Source: Coriobacteriaceae bacterium (lineage in GTDB: Bacteria > Actinomycetota > Coriobacteriia > Anaerosomatales > D1FN1-002). Taken from it: DNA of 13,100 nucleotides. The position numbers and the translations under genes are program-made. Of this stretch, positions 6,885 through 13,100 are shown in pieces. The notes beneath the pieces were generated by a model. That model saw only the letters and a program-made list of their open reading frames with translations, searched no databases and had not been told where the DNA came from. Numbering within the stretch: the stretch's first letter is position 1; every line of letters starts with the position of its first letter. The stretch lies in assembly GCA_013824215.1 (NCBI GenBank), contig PNNM01000028.1, positions 1-13,100 of the forward strand, written 5' to 3'.

Positions 6885-8384
6885 ATGCTCAAGAACATCC
6901 TCAGAGGGGCGGGCAAGGACGCCCTCACGTACTTCCCCGTGCGCCTCGTGCCGGCGCTGACCTCGCTTGTCACCGTACCGGTATTCACCCGGATGATCGG
7001 TCCCGAGGCGATGGGCGCCTACAACATCGTGATGCCCGCCACCTCGCTGGCGGCCACCGTCTCCACGGCGTGGATCTCCAACGCGGCCGTCCGCTTCTAC
7101 TGGCCCTACGAGAAGCAGGGTCGCCAAGACGACTACACGGCCACCGCGCTGTGGTCGACGGCCGCCTCGGTCCTCGCCGTCTCCGCGCTCTTCGGGCTCG
7201 GGACGCTGGCACTGCGCGGGCGTATGCCGGACGCCGTGGTCGCCCTCGTGCCCGTCGCGCTCGCGGCGCTGTGCGTCAACTACTTCGTCACGGTCTGCCA
7301 GCAGATGCTGCGCGCCGCCAACCGCTCGCGGGACTTCGCGATGGTGGCCGTCTCGGCCAACCTGCTCATAACCGCCTTCGCCGTCGCGTTCGTGGCTGCC
7401 CCCCAGTTCCGCTGGGGCGCGTTCGGGATCATGGCCGGCACGGTCGCCGGCAACCTGCTCATCCTGCCCTTCGCGTTGAGGCGCGTCGCGTCGGAAGGCT
7501 CGCTCTCCCCCGTACATGTCCGCCGCGACGTGCTCGGCGAGTTCGTCCGCTACGGCCTGCCCATGGTCCCGGCCGCTGTCTCGTCGTGGATGCTCGTGCT
7601 CTCCGACCGCTACGTGCTGGGCGCCTACTCCGGACTGGCGATCGCGGGTCTCTACGCCGTGGCATACTCGCTCGGCGACAAGATAATGCAGCTCGTGCAG
7701 ATGCCGCTGCTCACCACGATGGGTCCGGTCATGATCCAGACCTGGGAGAAGGACGGTCAGAGACTCGCACAACAGGTGCAGACTCAGTTCACCCGGTACT
7801 TCCTGATGGCGCAGCTGCCGGTGGTGTTCGGGCTGGCGGCCGCGGCCCGGCCCTTCATGGAGGTCTTCACCGGCGACCGGTACCACGAGGCCTGGCCCGT
7901 CCTGCCGGTCGTGGCCGCCGGGGTCATGCTCTACGGACTGACGCAGGTGGCAGGCAACGGCATCGCCCTGCACAAGAAGACCACCATCACGATGACGAAC
8001 ACGCTGGCCGCCGCCGTGCTCAACATCGGTCTCAACATCGTGCTGATCCCACGCTTCGGCTACATGGCGGCGGCCTGGGACACCGTCGCGGCCTACCTGT
8101 TCCTCCTCGCACTCACCTGGGCGCGCTCGCGGCCGTACCTGGCGTGGGAGATCCCGTGGGCGGACGTCGCCCGGGTGCTGGCCGCGGCGCTCGGCATGTA
8201 CGCGGCCGTGCACTTCACGCTCGGACGCCTCGATGCCTCCGCTTGGCTGCTGCTCGCCGAGGCGGCCGCGGGACTCGCCGTCTATGCGCTGCTCCTGCTC
8301 GCCGTGGGCGCCCTGCGCGCGGACGAACGCGACTTCCTGCGCGACGCCGTACGTTCCGCGTTCCGGCGCGGCGGTGCCTCGTGA
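6885..8384 (+). CDS. Wzx-type oligosaccharide flippase (MOP superfamily)
   Basis: A 499-residue integral membrane protein, the usual length for polysaccharide flippases, with about 12-14 hydrophobic helices over its whole length. The N-terminal part has the family's layout: an amphipathic start, then VPALTSLVTVPVFTRMIGPE (22-41) and GAYNIVMPATSLAATVST (44-61), followed by a charged loop with NAAVRFYWPYEK (66-77). The second half begins with RYGLPMVPAAVSSWMLVLSD (222-241), also typical. It is predicted to move undecaprenyl-pyrophosphate-linked repeat units across the membrane. It opens a rightward operon: its TGA overlaps the GTG of the next glycosyltransferase (GTGA, 8381-8384). The start has GGAG ten bases upstream. 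Pairing with the Wzy/WaaL-like gene at the left edge points to Wzx/Wzy-type assembly. The substrate is unknown. Confidence 0.88.
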   Translation: MLKNILRGAGKDALTYFPVRLVPALTSLVTVPVFTRMIGPEAMGAYNIVMPATSLAATVSTAWISNAAVRFYWPYEKQGRQDDYTATALWSTAASVLAVSALFGLGTLALRGRMPDAVVALVPVALAALCVNYFVTVCQQMLRAANRSRDFAMVAVSANLLITAFAVAFVAAPQFRWGAFGIMAGTVAGNLLILPFALRRVASEGSLSPVHVRRDVLGEFVRYGLPMVPAAVSSWMLVLSDRYVLGAYSGLAIAGLYAVAYSLGDKIMQLVQMPLLTTMGPVMIQTWEKDGQRLAQQVQTQFTRYFLMAQLPVVFGLAAAARPFMEVFTGDRYHEAWPVLPVVAAGVMLYGLTQVAGNGIALHKKTTITMTNTLAAAVLNIGLNIVLIPRFGYMAAAWDTVAAYLFLLALTWARSRPYLAWEIPWADVARVLAAALGMYAAVHFTLGRLDASAWLLLAEAAAGLAVYALLLLAVGALRADERDFLRDAVRSAFRRGGAS

Positions 8385-9598
8385 GAGCGGTCGCCTTCCT
8401 CGGTCCCGTCGGTGTGCACGCCGGCGGGCGCTCGGTCGGCGGGGTGGCCACGCACACCGTCCGCTCCGCCACCGCGCTGGCCGAGGCGGGCTGGCGCGTG
8501 GCCGTCTTCGCCGACGACGTGACGGGCGTCCCCGGCGGCTCGGCCCCCACGCCGTGGGGGGAGCGGTTCGGCGTGATGGGGGCCCCCGCGGCGGCGCTCG
8601 CACCTCACGTGCTCGCCATCTCCGCCGCGGCGCTCCGGGCGTCCGGCGACGCGCGCCGCACGGCGCTCGGCATGCGCCTGGACCGCGTGGCCTCGCGAGC
8701 GATGCTCGTGCGTTCGGCCGCGCGCACCTTCGTCCCCGACGTCCTCCACGTCCAGCAGGCCGACTTCCGCCCGCTCTACGCGGCGTGGGCGGGTCTCACC
8801 CACCTGCCGACCGTGGTAACCGTTCACGGCCTCGGCGCGCTCGTCACCGGCGAGTACCCCGAACTGGCGAGTGTCATCCCCGAGAACCTGCGCCGCGCTC
8901 GCGCGATCACCGCACCGTCGCACTTCCTGGCCGCCGAGGTCGCCCGCATCGCGCCCGGGGCGCCGGAGGTGCGCGTGGTCCCCAACGGCGTGGACCGCGA
9001 CCGCTTCCGGCCACGCGACCGGGCTGAATGCCGGGTGCGCCTAGCGCTCGACCCGGACGCACCGCTCGTCGTCTACGTCGGCCGGGTCACCGAGGCCAAG
9101 GGCGCGCTCGACCTGCTCGCCGCCTACGACCGCCTGCTCGCCGAGATGCCCGACGCTCGTCTCGCGTTCGTGGGGCCGGTCGAGACCGTCCAGCCGTTCC
9201 CCGTCCCACTGCGCGACGAGGCCCCCGCCGACGCCGGCACGTTCGTCGTCGCCGACGCCGACGACCGCCGCGTCGCGCACTGGCTCGGCGCCGCCGACCT
9301 CGTCGCCGTGCCCAGCCGCTACGAGGGGTTCGGCCTCTCGGCGCTCGAGGCGATGGCCTCGGCACGTGCCGTGGTCGCCGCCGATGTCGGAGGCCTGGCC
9401 GAGATCGTCACCGACGACTCCGGCGTGCGCGTTCCCGCGCAGGACCCCGAAGCGCTCGCGGAGGCGCTTCTCGCCCTCCTTCGTAACCGCAGGCGAGCAG
9501 CGGAACTCGGCGAGGCGGGTGCGGAGCGGGCCCGCGCGTACACGTGGGCGGCCACCGCGAACGGGTTCACCGCACTCTACGAGGAGCTGCTGGCGTGA
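8381..9598 (+). CDS. Glycosyltransferase family 4 with intact EX7E motif
   Basis: A 405-residue GT4 enzyme of GT-B fold. The acceptor domain has a glycine-rich loop (GPVGVHAGGRSVGGVATHT, 8-26), LHVQQADFRPLY (122-133) and TVVTVHGLG (144-152). The donor domain has VRVVPNGVDRDRF (197-209), VVYVGRVTEAKG (230-241), with the Arg and Lys that usually bind the nucleotide-sugar phosphates at 235 and 240, and PSRYEGFGLSALEAMASARA (311-330), where E315 and E323 form the classical EX7E pair. The GTG at 8381 is embedded in the flippase stop (GTGA) and has no strong ribosome site of its own, so it probably depends on coupled translation. A retaining mechanism is expected for the family. The donor and acceptor sugars cannot be stated from sequence. 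Confidence 0.9.
   Translation: MRAVAFLGPVGVHAGGRSVGGVATHTVRSATALAEAGWRVAVFADDVTGVPGGSAPTPWGERFGVMGAPAAALAPHVLAISAAALRASGDARRTALGMRLDRVASRAMLVRSAARTFVPDVLHVQQADFRPLYAAWAGLTHLPTVVTVHGLGALVTGEYPELASVIPENLRRARAITAPSHFLAAEVARIAPGAPEVRVVPNGVDRDRFRPRDRAECRVRLALDPDAPLVVYVGRVTEAKGALDLLAAYDRLLAEMPDARLAFVGPVETVQPFPVPLRDEAPADAGTFVVADADDRRVAHWLGAADLVAVPSRYEGFGLSALEAMASARAVVAADVGGLAEIVTDDSGVRVPAQDPEALAEALLALLRNRRRAAELGEAGAERARAYTWAATANGFTALYEELLA
9581..9586 (+). promoter_or_regulatory. Ribosome binding site for the GTG start at 9595
   Basis: GAGGAG lies inside the last codons of the preceding gene, eight bases before the GTG at 9595, which itself overlaps the preceding TGA. It supports 9595 as start over the in-frame ATG at 9544. 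Confidence 0.65.
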
Positions 9599-10830
9599 GG
9601 ATCCTCTACATCCACCAGTTCTTCGCAACGCGCGAGTCCGACCTGGGCCTCATCCGCTCCTACGAGTTCGCCCGGCGCATGGTCGAGGCCGGGCACCAGG
9701 TCACGATGATCACGAGCAGCTCACGCCTGCCCGAGCAGTTCCAGCGCCGCGTCTTCGTCCGCGCCGAGGTCGACGGCATCGACGTGCGCTCCGTGCGCGT
9801 GCGCTACAGCAACCAGATGCCCTACGCGCGGCGGATCCTCTCGTTCCTGCTGTTCACGGCGGGCGCCAAGTGGCTCGGCATCACGGCGCCGAGGCCCGAC
9901 GTCGTGCTGGCCACCTCCACGCCGCTCACCGTGGGCGTGCCCGGTCTGATCGCCGCCTGGGTGCACGGAGCACCGTTCGTCTTCGAGGTGCGCGACCTGT
10001 GGCCCGAGGCGGCCATCCAGATGGGCGCGCTCAAGCGCGGCGGGCCGCTCGCAACCCTCGCCAAGGCGCTCGAGCGCTTCCTGTACCGCCGCGCCGCGGC
10101 CGTGATCGCGCTCTCGCCCGGGATGGTGGCCGGCGTCATCGCCGAGGGCACGGACCCCGCGCGCGTCCACATGGTGCCGAACTGCTCGGACATCGACCTG
10201 TTCCACCCCGGCCCGCGCGATGCCAAGCTAGTGCGCCGTTTCCATCTCGCGCACAAGTTCGTGGTCGCCTACGCGGGTGCGATCGGCCCGAGCAACGGAC
10301 TCGAGCACCAGGTGCCGCAGGCCGCCAAGCTCCTGCAGGGGCGCGGGCGCGACGACATCGTCTTCCTCATCGCCGGGGACGGGAAGTCGCTGCCGCTGCT
10401 GCGGGAGGCCAAGGAACGCGACTCGCTGGACAACCTCGTCCTGGCCGGCTCGATGCCGAAGGCCGAGGTCCCCGCCCTGACGCGCACCGCTGACGTGCTC
10501 ATGACGCTCTTCGCCGACGTGCCGATACTAGCCACCAACTCGCCGAACAAGTTCTTCGACGCGCTGGCCTCGGGCGTGCCGGTGATCGTGAACCAGCCGG
10601 GCTGGACCAAGGACCTCGTCGAGGAGAACGACGCCGGCGTCGCGGTGCCCGCGGCTGACCCCTTCGCGCTGGCGGACGCCATCGAGCGCCTCTCGGACGA
10701 CCGCGCAGCGGTCAAGCGCATGGGGAGGAACGCGCGGGTCTTGGCCGAGCGCCGCTTCTCGCGCGACGAGATGGCCGCCGAGGTGATCCGCATCCTCGAG
10801 GACGTGGTCACGGAGGCGAAGGTGCGTTAG
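9595..10830 (+). CDS. Glycosyltransferase family 4, WbuB-like
   Basis: A 411-residue GT4 enzyme resembling the WbuB group (putative fucosamine or acetamido-sugar transferases in O-antigen loci). It begins VRILYIHQFFATRESD and goes on with RSYEFARRMVEAGHQVTMIT, both group hallmarks. Further on are FEVRDLWPEAAIQMGAL, MVPNCSDIDLF, the nucleotide-binding strand VVAYAGAIGPSNGLE, FLIAGDGK and ATNSPNKFFDALASGVPVIV. In that last block an Asp takes the place of the second Glu of EX7E, and the first is replaced too, as is common in WbuB-like enzymes. The start is a GTG overlapping the previous stop (GTGA, 9595-9598) with GAGGAG upstream. It is the last gene of the flippase operon and its TAG overlaps the TAA of the oppositely transcribed LCP gene. 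The link to an amino-sugar donor is inferred from the subgroup only. Confidence 0.9.
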   Translation: MRILYIHQFFATRESDLGLIRSYEFARRMVEAGHQVTMITSSSRLPEQFQRRVFVRAEVDGIDVRSVRVRYSNQMPYARRILSFLLFTAGAKWLGITAPRPDVVLATSTPLTVGVPGLIAAWVHGAPFVFEVRDLWPEAAIQMGALKRGGPLATLAKALERFLYRRAAAVIALSPGMVAGVIAEGTDPARVHMVPNCSDIDLFHPGPRDAKLVRRFHLAHKFVVAYAGAIGPSNGLEHQVPQAAKLLQGRGRDDIVFLIAGDGKSLPLLREAKERDSLDNLVLAGSMPKAEVPALTRTADVLMTLFADVPILATNSPNKFFDALASGVPVIVNQPGWTKDLVEENDAGVAVPAADPFALADAIERLSDDRAAVKRMGRNARVLAERRFSRDEMAAEVIRILEDVVTEAKVR

Positions 10831-12290
10831 TCCTCGGGCACGGTGAGGCGGTTCATGACCGCTTGGCGCTGCCAGTCGCGGCCCACCACCACGAGCACGT
10901 CGGAGCCGAAGTCGTACATGCCGCGGCTCTCCACGACCTTGCTCACGCCGAGGTCCGCGGCCACCGCGCGCGCCGCGCCCTCGTGGGTCTTGTAGATGAC
11001 CATCGTCGAGTCGTAGACGAACTGCCCGGCGTTGCCCACGTCGCCTACCTTGTAGCCGAGCGACTCGAGCCTCCCGCCCGCGTCCGCCGCGACGCCGGCG
11101 TACCCGGAGCCGTTGCGGATGATGACGGTGACCTCGGCGGGTTCGATGTCCTTGGGAGCGACCGGCTTCTCCTCGATGTCGCCACCCTCGTTGATGGCCT
11201 TGGACAGCGCCGCCAGCTTCTCCTCGTCGGGGTAGACGTACGGGCTGCGCCACTCGCCCGACAGCGTAGCGGTCTGCATGTTGCCGTCGGGCATGCCGAA
11301 CAGGCTCGAGGCCACCGACAGGATCTGCGAGAACGTCATGTCGGTGCTGACGTTCTTGGAGAACTGCTTGACCATGCCCGGCAGCTTGGGCACGTTGCCG
11401 AGGCGCGCCGACTGCTTGACGAGCGCCTTGAAGAACGCCTGCTGGTGCCTCATGCGAGCGAAATCGGCGTCCGGGAAGTCGCGGCTGCGCACAAAAGTCA
11501 GAGCGTACTCGCCGTCGAGCTTCTGGTAGCCCGGCTCGATGTGCTTGGCGCGGTGGCCCGGCGAGTGGCTCGCCGCCTTCCAGTCGTCGATCTCGGTGTC
11601 CACGTCGATCCAGATCCCGCCGAGCGCGTCGACCACGCCCTGGAAACCGCGGAAGTTCACCGCCATGAAGTGGTTGATCTCCACGTCCATCAGCCGCTCG
11701 ACCGTTTCGATCACCGCCGGGTAGCCCCCGTAGGCGGCCACGTTGATCTTGTCCACGCCCTTGCCGGGGATCTCGGCGCGCGTGTCGCGCGGGATCGACA
11801 CCAGCCAGATCCTCTTCTGCGTGGTGTCCACGCGCGCGAGGATGATCGTGTCGGTACGCGCCACCGTCTCGCCGAAGCGCTTGTCCACGCCGAGCAACAG
11901 GATCGTGAACGGCTCCTCGGGTTCCTTGGGCTTGGTGAGCACCTCGGTGATCTTCGGGTCGATCTCACGCACCTCGCGGGTCATCTCGCGCTCCACGCCG
12001 CGCACGAAGAAGAACGCGTACGCCGCACCGGCGGCCGCCAGGACCATGGCCGCGGCGAGCACCCCCAGGAACAGCTGCTTGAGGATCTGGCCCCGCCGCT
12101 CGCGGAGGAAGCCGGTCGGCTTCGGCAGCGCCTCGCCGAGCCCGACACGGCGGCTCCGGGGCAACGGCCGCTCGTCGATCGGCTCGGGCGACGGGCGCAC
12201 AGGCTCCACTCGCGCGCGGCGCGCCCTGCGCGGCGACCACGGTGCGCCGCCGAGGCCACCGCCGGAGGAGGATGCCGAGTGCTTGCCCAT
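10827..12290 (-). CDS. LytR-CpsA-Psr (LCP) family glycopolymer ligase with LytR_C domain
   Basis: A 487-residue membrane-anchored enzyme. LCP proteins move undecaprenyl-linked glycopolymers onto peptidoglycan on the outside of the membrane. Domains: a cytoplasmic tail rich in Arg, Pro and Ser (1-66), one membrane helix (about 71-96), the LCP domain (about 127-292) and a LytR_C domain (about 385-471). The LCP blocks are clear: LLLGVDKR (131-138), ARTDTIILARVD (144-155), SIPRDTRAEI (165-174), DKINVAAYGG (180-189), VDALGGIWIDVD (220-231) and LTFVRSRDFPDADFARMRHQ (264-283). R145, D147, R168, D169, R268 and R270 fall at conserved positions that bind metal and lipid pyrophosphate. LytR_C shows VIIRNGSGYAGVA (389-401). 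The start at 12290 lacks a strong ribosome site. It lies 21 bases after the aminotransferase stop, so the two are probably co-transcribed. Whether the acceptor is peptidoglycan or protein is not shown by sequence. Confidence 0.94.
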   Translation of the reverse strand: MGKHSASSSGGGLGGAPWSPRRARRARVEPVRPSPEPIDERPLPRSRRVGLGEALPKPTGFLRERRGQILKQLFLGVLAAAMVLAAAGAAYAFFFVRGVEREMTREVREIDPKITEVLTKPKEPEEPFTILLLGVDKRFGETVARTDTIILARVDTTQKRIWLVSIPRDTRAEIPGKGVDKINVAAYGGYPAVIETVERLMDVEINHFMAVNFRGFQGVVDALGGIWIDVDTEIDDWKAASHSPGHRAKHIEPGYQKLDGEYALTFVRSRDFPDADFARMRHQQAFFKALVKQSARLGNVPKLPGMVKQFSKNVSTDMTFSQILSVASSLFGMPDGNMQTATLSGEWRSPYVYPDEEKLAALSKAINEGGDIEEKPVAPKDIEPAEVTVIIRNGSGYAGVAADAGGRLESLGYKVGDVGNAGQFVYDSTMVIYKTHEGAARAVAADLGVSKVVESRGMYDFGSDVLVVVGRDWQRQAVMNRLTVPED

Positions 12291-12311
12291 GGGGTGCCCG
12301 GGAACGCCGTC

Positions 12312-13100
12312 CTACGCCAGCGCGGCGCGGACGACCCGGACGACCTCCTCGATCTGATCGCGGGTGATGCCGGGGAAGCACGGCAGGGCGAACGTCGCCC
12401 CGTCGCAGGACTCGGCGACCGGGAGCGAGGGCTGCATGTAGCCGGACTGCTTCATGAAGACCTCCTGCTCGTGAAGGGCGAGCGGGTAGTAGAGCGCCGT
12501 GCCGATACCGGCCTCCCCGAGCGCCGCCATCACCTTGCCCGCCAACGCGGCCGAGGCGGCTTTCGCCACGTAGAGATGGTAGACGGCGTCGCCGTACTCG
12601 CGGCTCACCGGCAGCTCGAGGCCGGGAGCGCCGGCGAGCAGCTCGTCGTAGACGGCGGCCCCCTCTCGGCGCTGGGCGTTCCACCCGTCGAGGTGCGGGA
12701 GCTTGACCGAGAGGATCGCGGCCTGCAGCGCGTCGAGGCGCGAGTTGGTGCCGAAGGTGTCGTGGAAGTACTTCTTCGTGGTGCCGTGGCCCGCAAGCTT
12801 GCGCGTGGTGGCGGCGAGCGCCTCATCGTCCGTGACGATCATCCCGCCGTCACCGGCACAGCCGAGGTTCTTGCTCGGGAAGAAGGAGAACACCGCCGCG
12901 CGGGCGAGCGAACCGGCGCGTCTGCCCTTGTACGTCGCCCCGATCGCCTGGCATGCATCCTCGATGACGACGAGGCGATGCCGAGAGGCGATCTCCAGCA
13001 GCGGGTCCATGTCCACGCACTGCCCGAAGATGTGCACCGGCAGGACCGCCTTGGTGCGCTCGGTGATCGCGGCCTCGACCTGCGAGACGTCCATGTTGTA
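12312..13100 (-). CDS. DegT/DnrJ/EryC1/StrS-family sugar aminotransferase, N-terminus beyond window
   Basis: The visible 262 codons are the larger, C-terminal part of a PLP-dependent aminotransferase that makes amino sugars from keto-sugar nucleotides. The reading frame is open to the window edge, beginning with Tyr-Asn before the Met at 13094, and that Y-N-M-D stretch matches the middle of the family, so the Met is not a start and about 100 residues are missing. Counting from that Met: LPVHIFGQCVDMDP (18-31), VVIEDACQAIGATYKGRRAG (42-61), with D46 and Q49 contacting the cofactor ring, and FFPSKNLGCAGDGG (71-84), where K75 is the Schiff-base lysine. NSRLDALQAAIL (117-128) follows. These blocks resemble WbpE/WlbC-type enzymes that act on UDP-3-keto-GlcNAcA, but other 3- or 4-aminotransferases share them. 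It is upstream of the LCP gene by 21 bases, in the same operon. Confidence 0.93.
   Translation of the reverse strand, partial: YNMDVSQVEAAITERTKAVLPVHIFGQCVDMDPLLEIASRHRLVVIEDACQAIGATYKGRRAGSLARAAVFSFFPSKNLGCAGDGGMIVTDDEALAATTRKLAGHGTTKKYFHDTFGTNSRLDALQAAILSVKLPHLDGWNAQRREGAAVYDELLAGAPGLELPVSREYGDAVYHLYVAKAASAALAGKVMAALGEAGIGTALYYPLALHEQEVFMKQSGYMQPSLPVAESCDGATFALPCFPGITRDQIEEVVRVVRAALA

Noticed and set aside
6698..6988. Longer start of the CWB2 protein at 6988
   Set aside because: It would bury the signal peptide 97 residues in and overlap the flippase gene.
7070..8380. In-frame upstream extension of the glycosyltransferase at 8381
   Set aside because: The extension lies wholly inside the flippase in another frame and reads as Arg/Ala/Gly-rich noise; family similarity begins at the GTG 8381.
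6828..8603. A 591-codon minus-strand open frame opposite the flippase
   Set aside because: Low-complexity Arg/Gly/His-rich translation without motifs, against a clear multi-helix flippase on the plus strand.
1..13100. tRNA, rRNA, CRISPR arrays, insertion sequences or phage genes
   Set aside because: No cloverleaf, spaced direct repeats, transposase motifs or terminal inverted repeats were seen; base composition and codon use are even across the window, with no sign of a recent insertion.

Overview
The window is a high-GC stretch from what looks like an actinomycete-type bacterium. The mix of a secreted protein with three cell-wall-binding type 2 (CWB2) repeats, an LCP ligase with a LytR_C tail and GTG starts at translationally coupled genes would suit a Coriobacteriia-like or related Actinomycetota lineage; that placement is inference. 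Nearly every base belongs to one locus for building a surface polysaccharide or secondary cell-wall glycopolymer.

Layout, left to right. (a) Minus strand, read from 3032 down to 1: a non-hydrolysing UDP-GlcNAc 2-epimerase (wecB-like), a family 4 glycosyltransferase, and the first 206 codons of an O-antigen ligase/polymerase-type membrane protein that runs off the left edge. (b) A divergent intergenic region (3033-3177) with a hairpin, then a single plus-strand family 4 glycosyltransferase (3178-4365). (c) Convergent to it on the minus strand, a 767-residue secreted protein with an Asp-box/BNR beta-propeller followed by three CWB2 repeats (4394-6697). (d) A second divergent region (6698-6884), then a plus-strand operon of a Wzx-type flippase and two family 4 glycosyltransferases joined by GTGA stop/start overlaps (6885-10830). 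(e) Tail to tail with that operon, and overlapping it by four bases, a minus-strand pair: an LCP-family glycopolymer ligase (10827-12290) downstream of a DegT/DnrJ/EryC1/StrS sugar aminotransferase (12312 to the right edge, N-terminus missing).

How the parts fit: the epimerase and aminotransferase make amino-sugar nucleotides; four glycosyltransferases build an oligosaccharide on a lipid carrier; the flippase exports it; the Wzy/WaaL-like protein polymerises or transfers it; the LCP protein would join the finished polymer to peptidoglycan. The CWB2 protein is the odd member. CWB2 repeats in Clostridioides difficile bind a secondary wall polymer, so it may be a resident or processing protein of the glycan made here. 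No initiating phosphoglycosyltransferase (WecA/WbaP type) is in the window, so the cluster must extend beyond it or borrow one from elsewhere. No RNA genes, insertion sequences, CRISPR arrays or long repeats were seen, and no intergenic stretch exceeds 300 bases.
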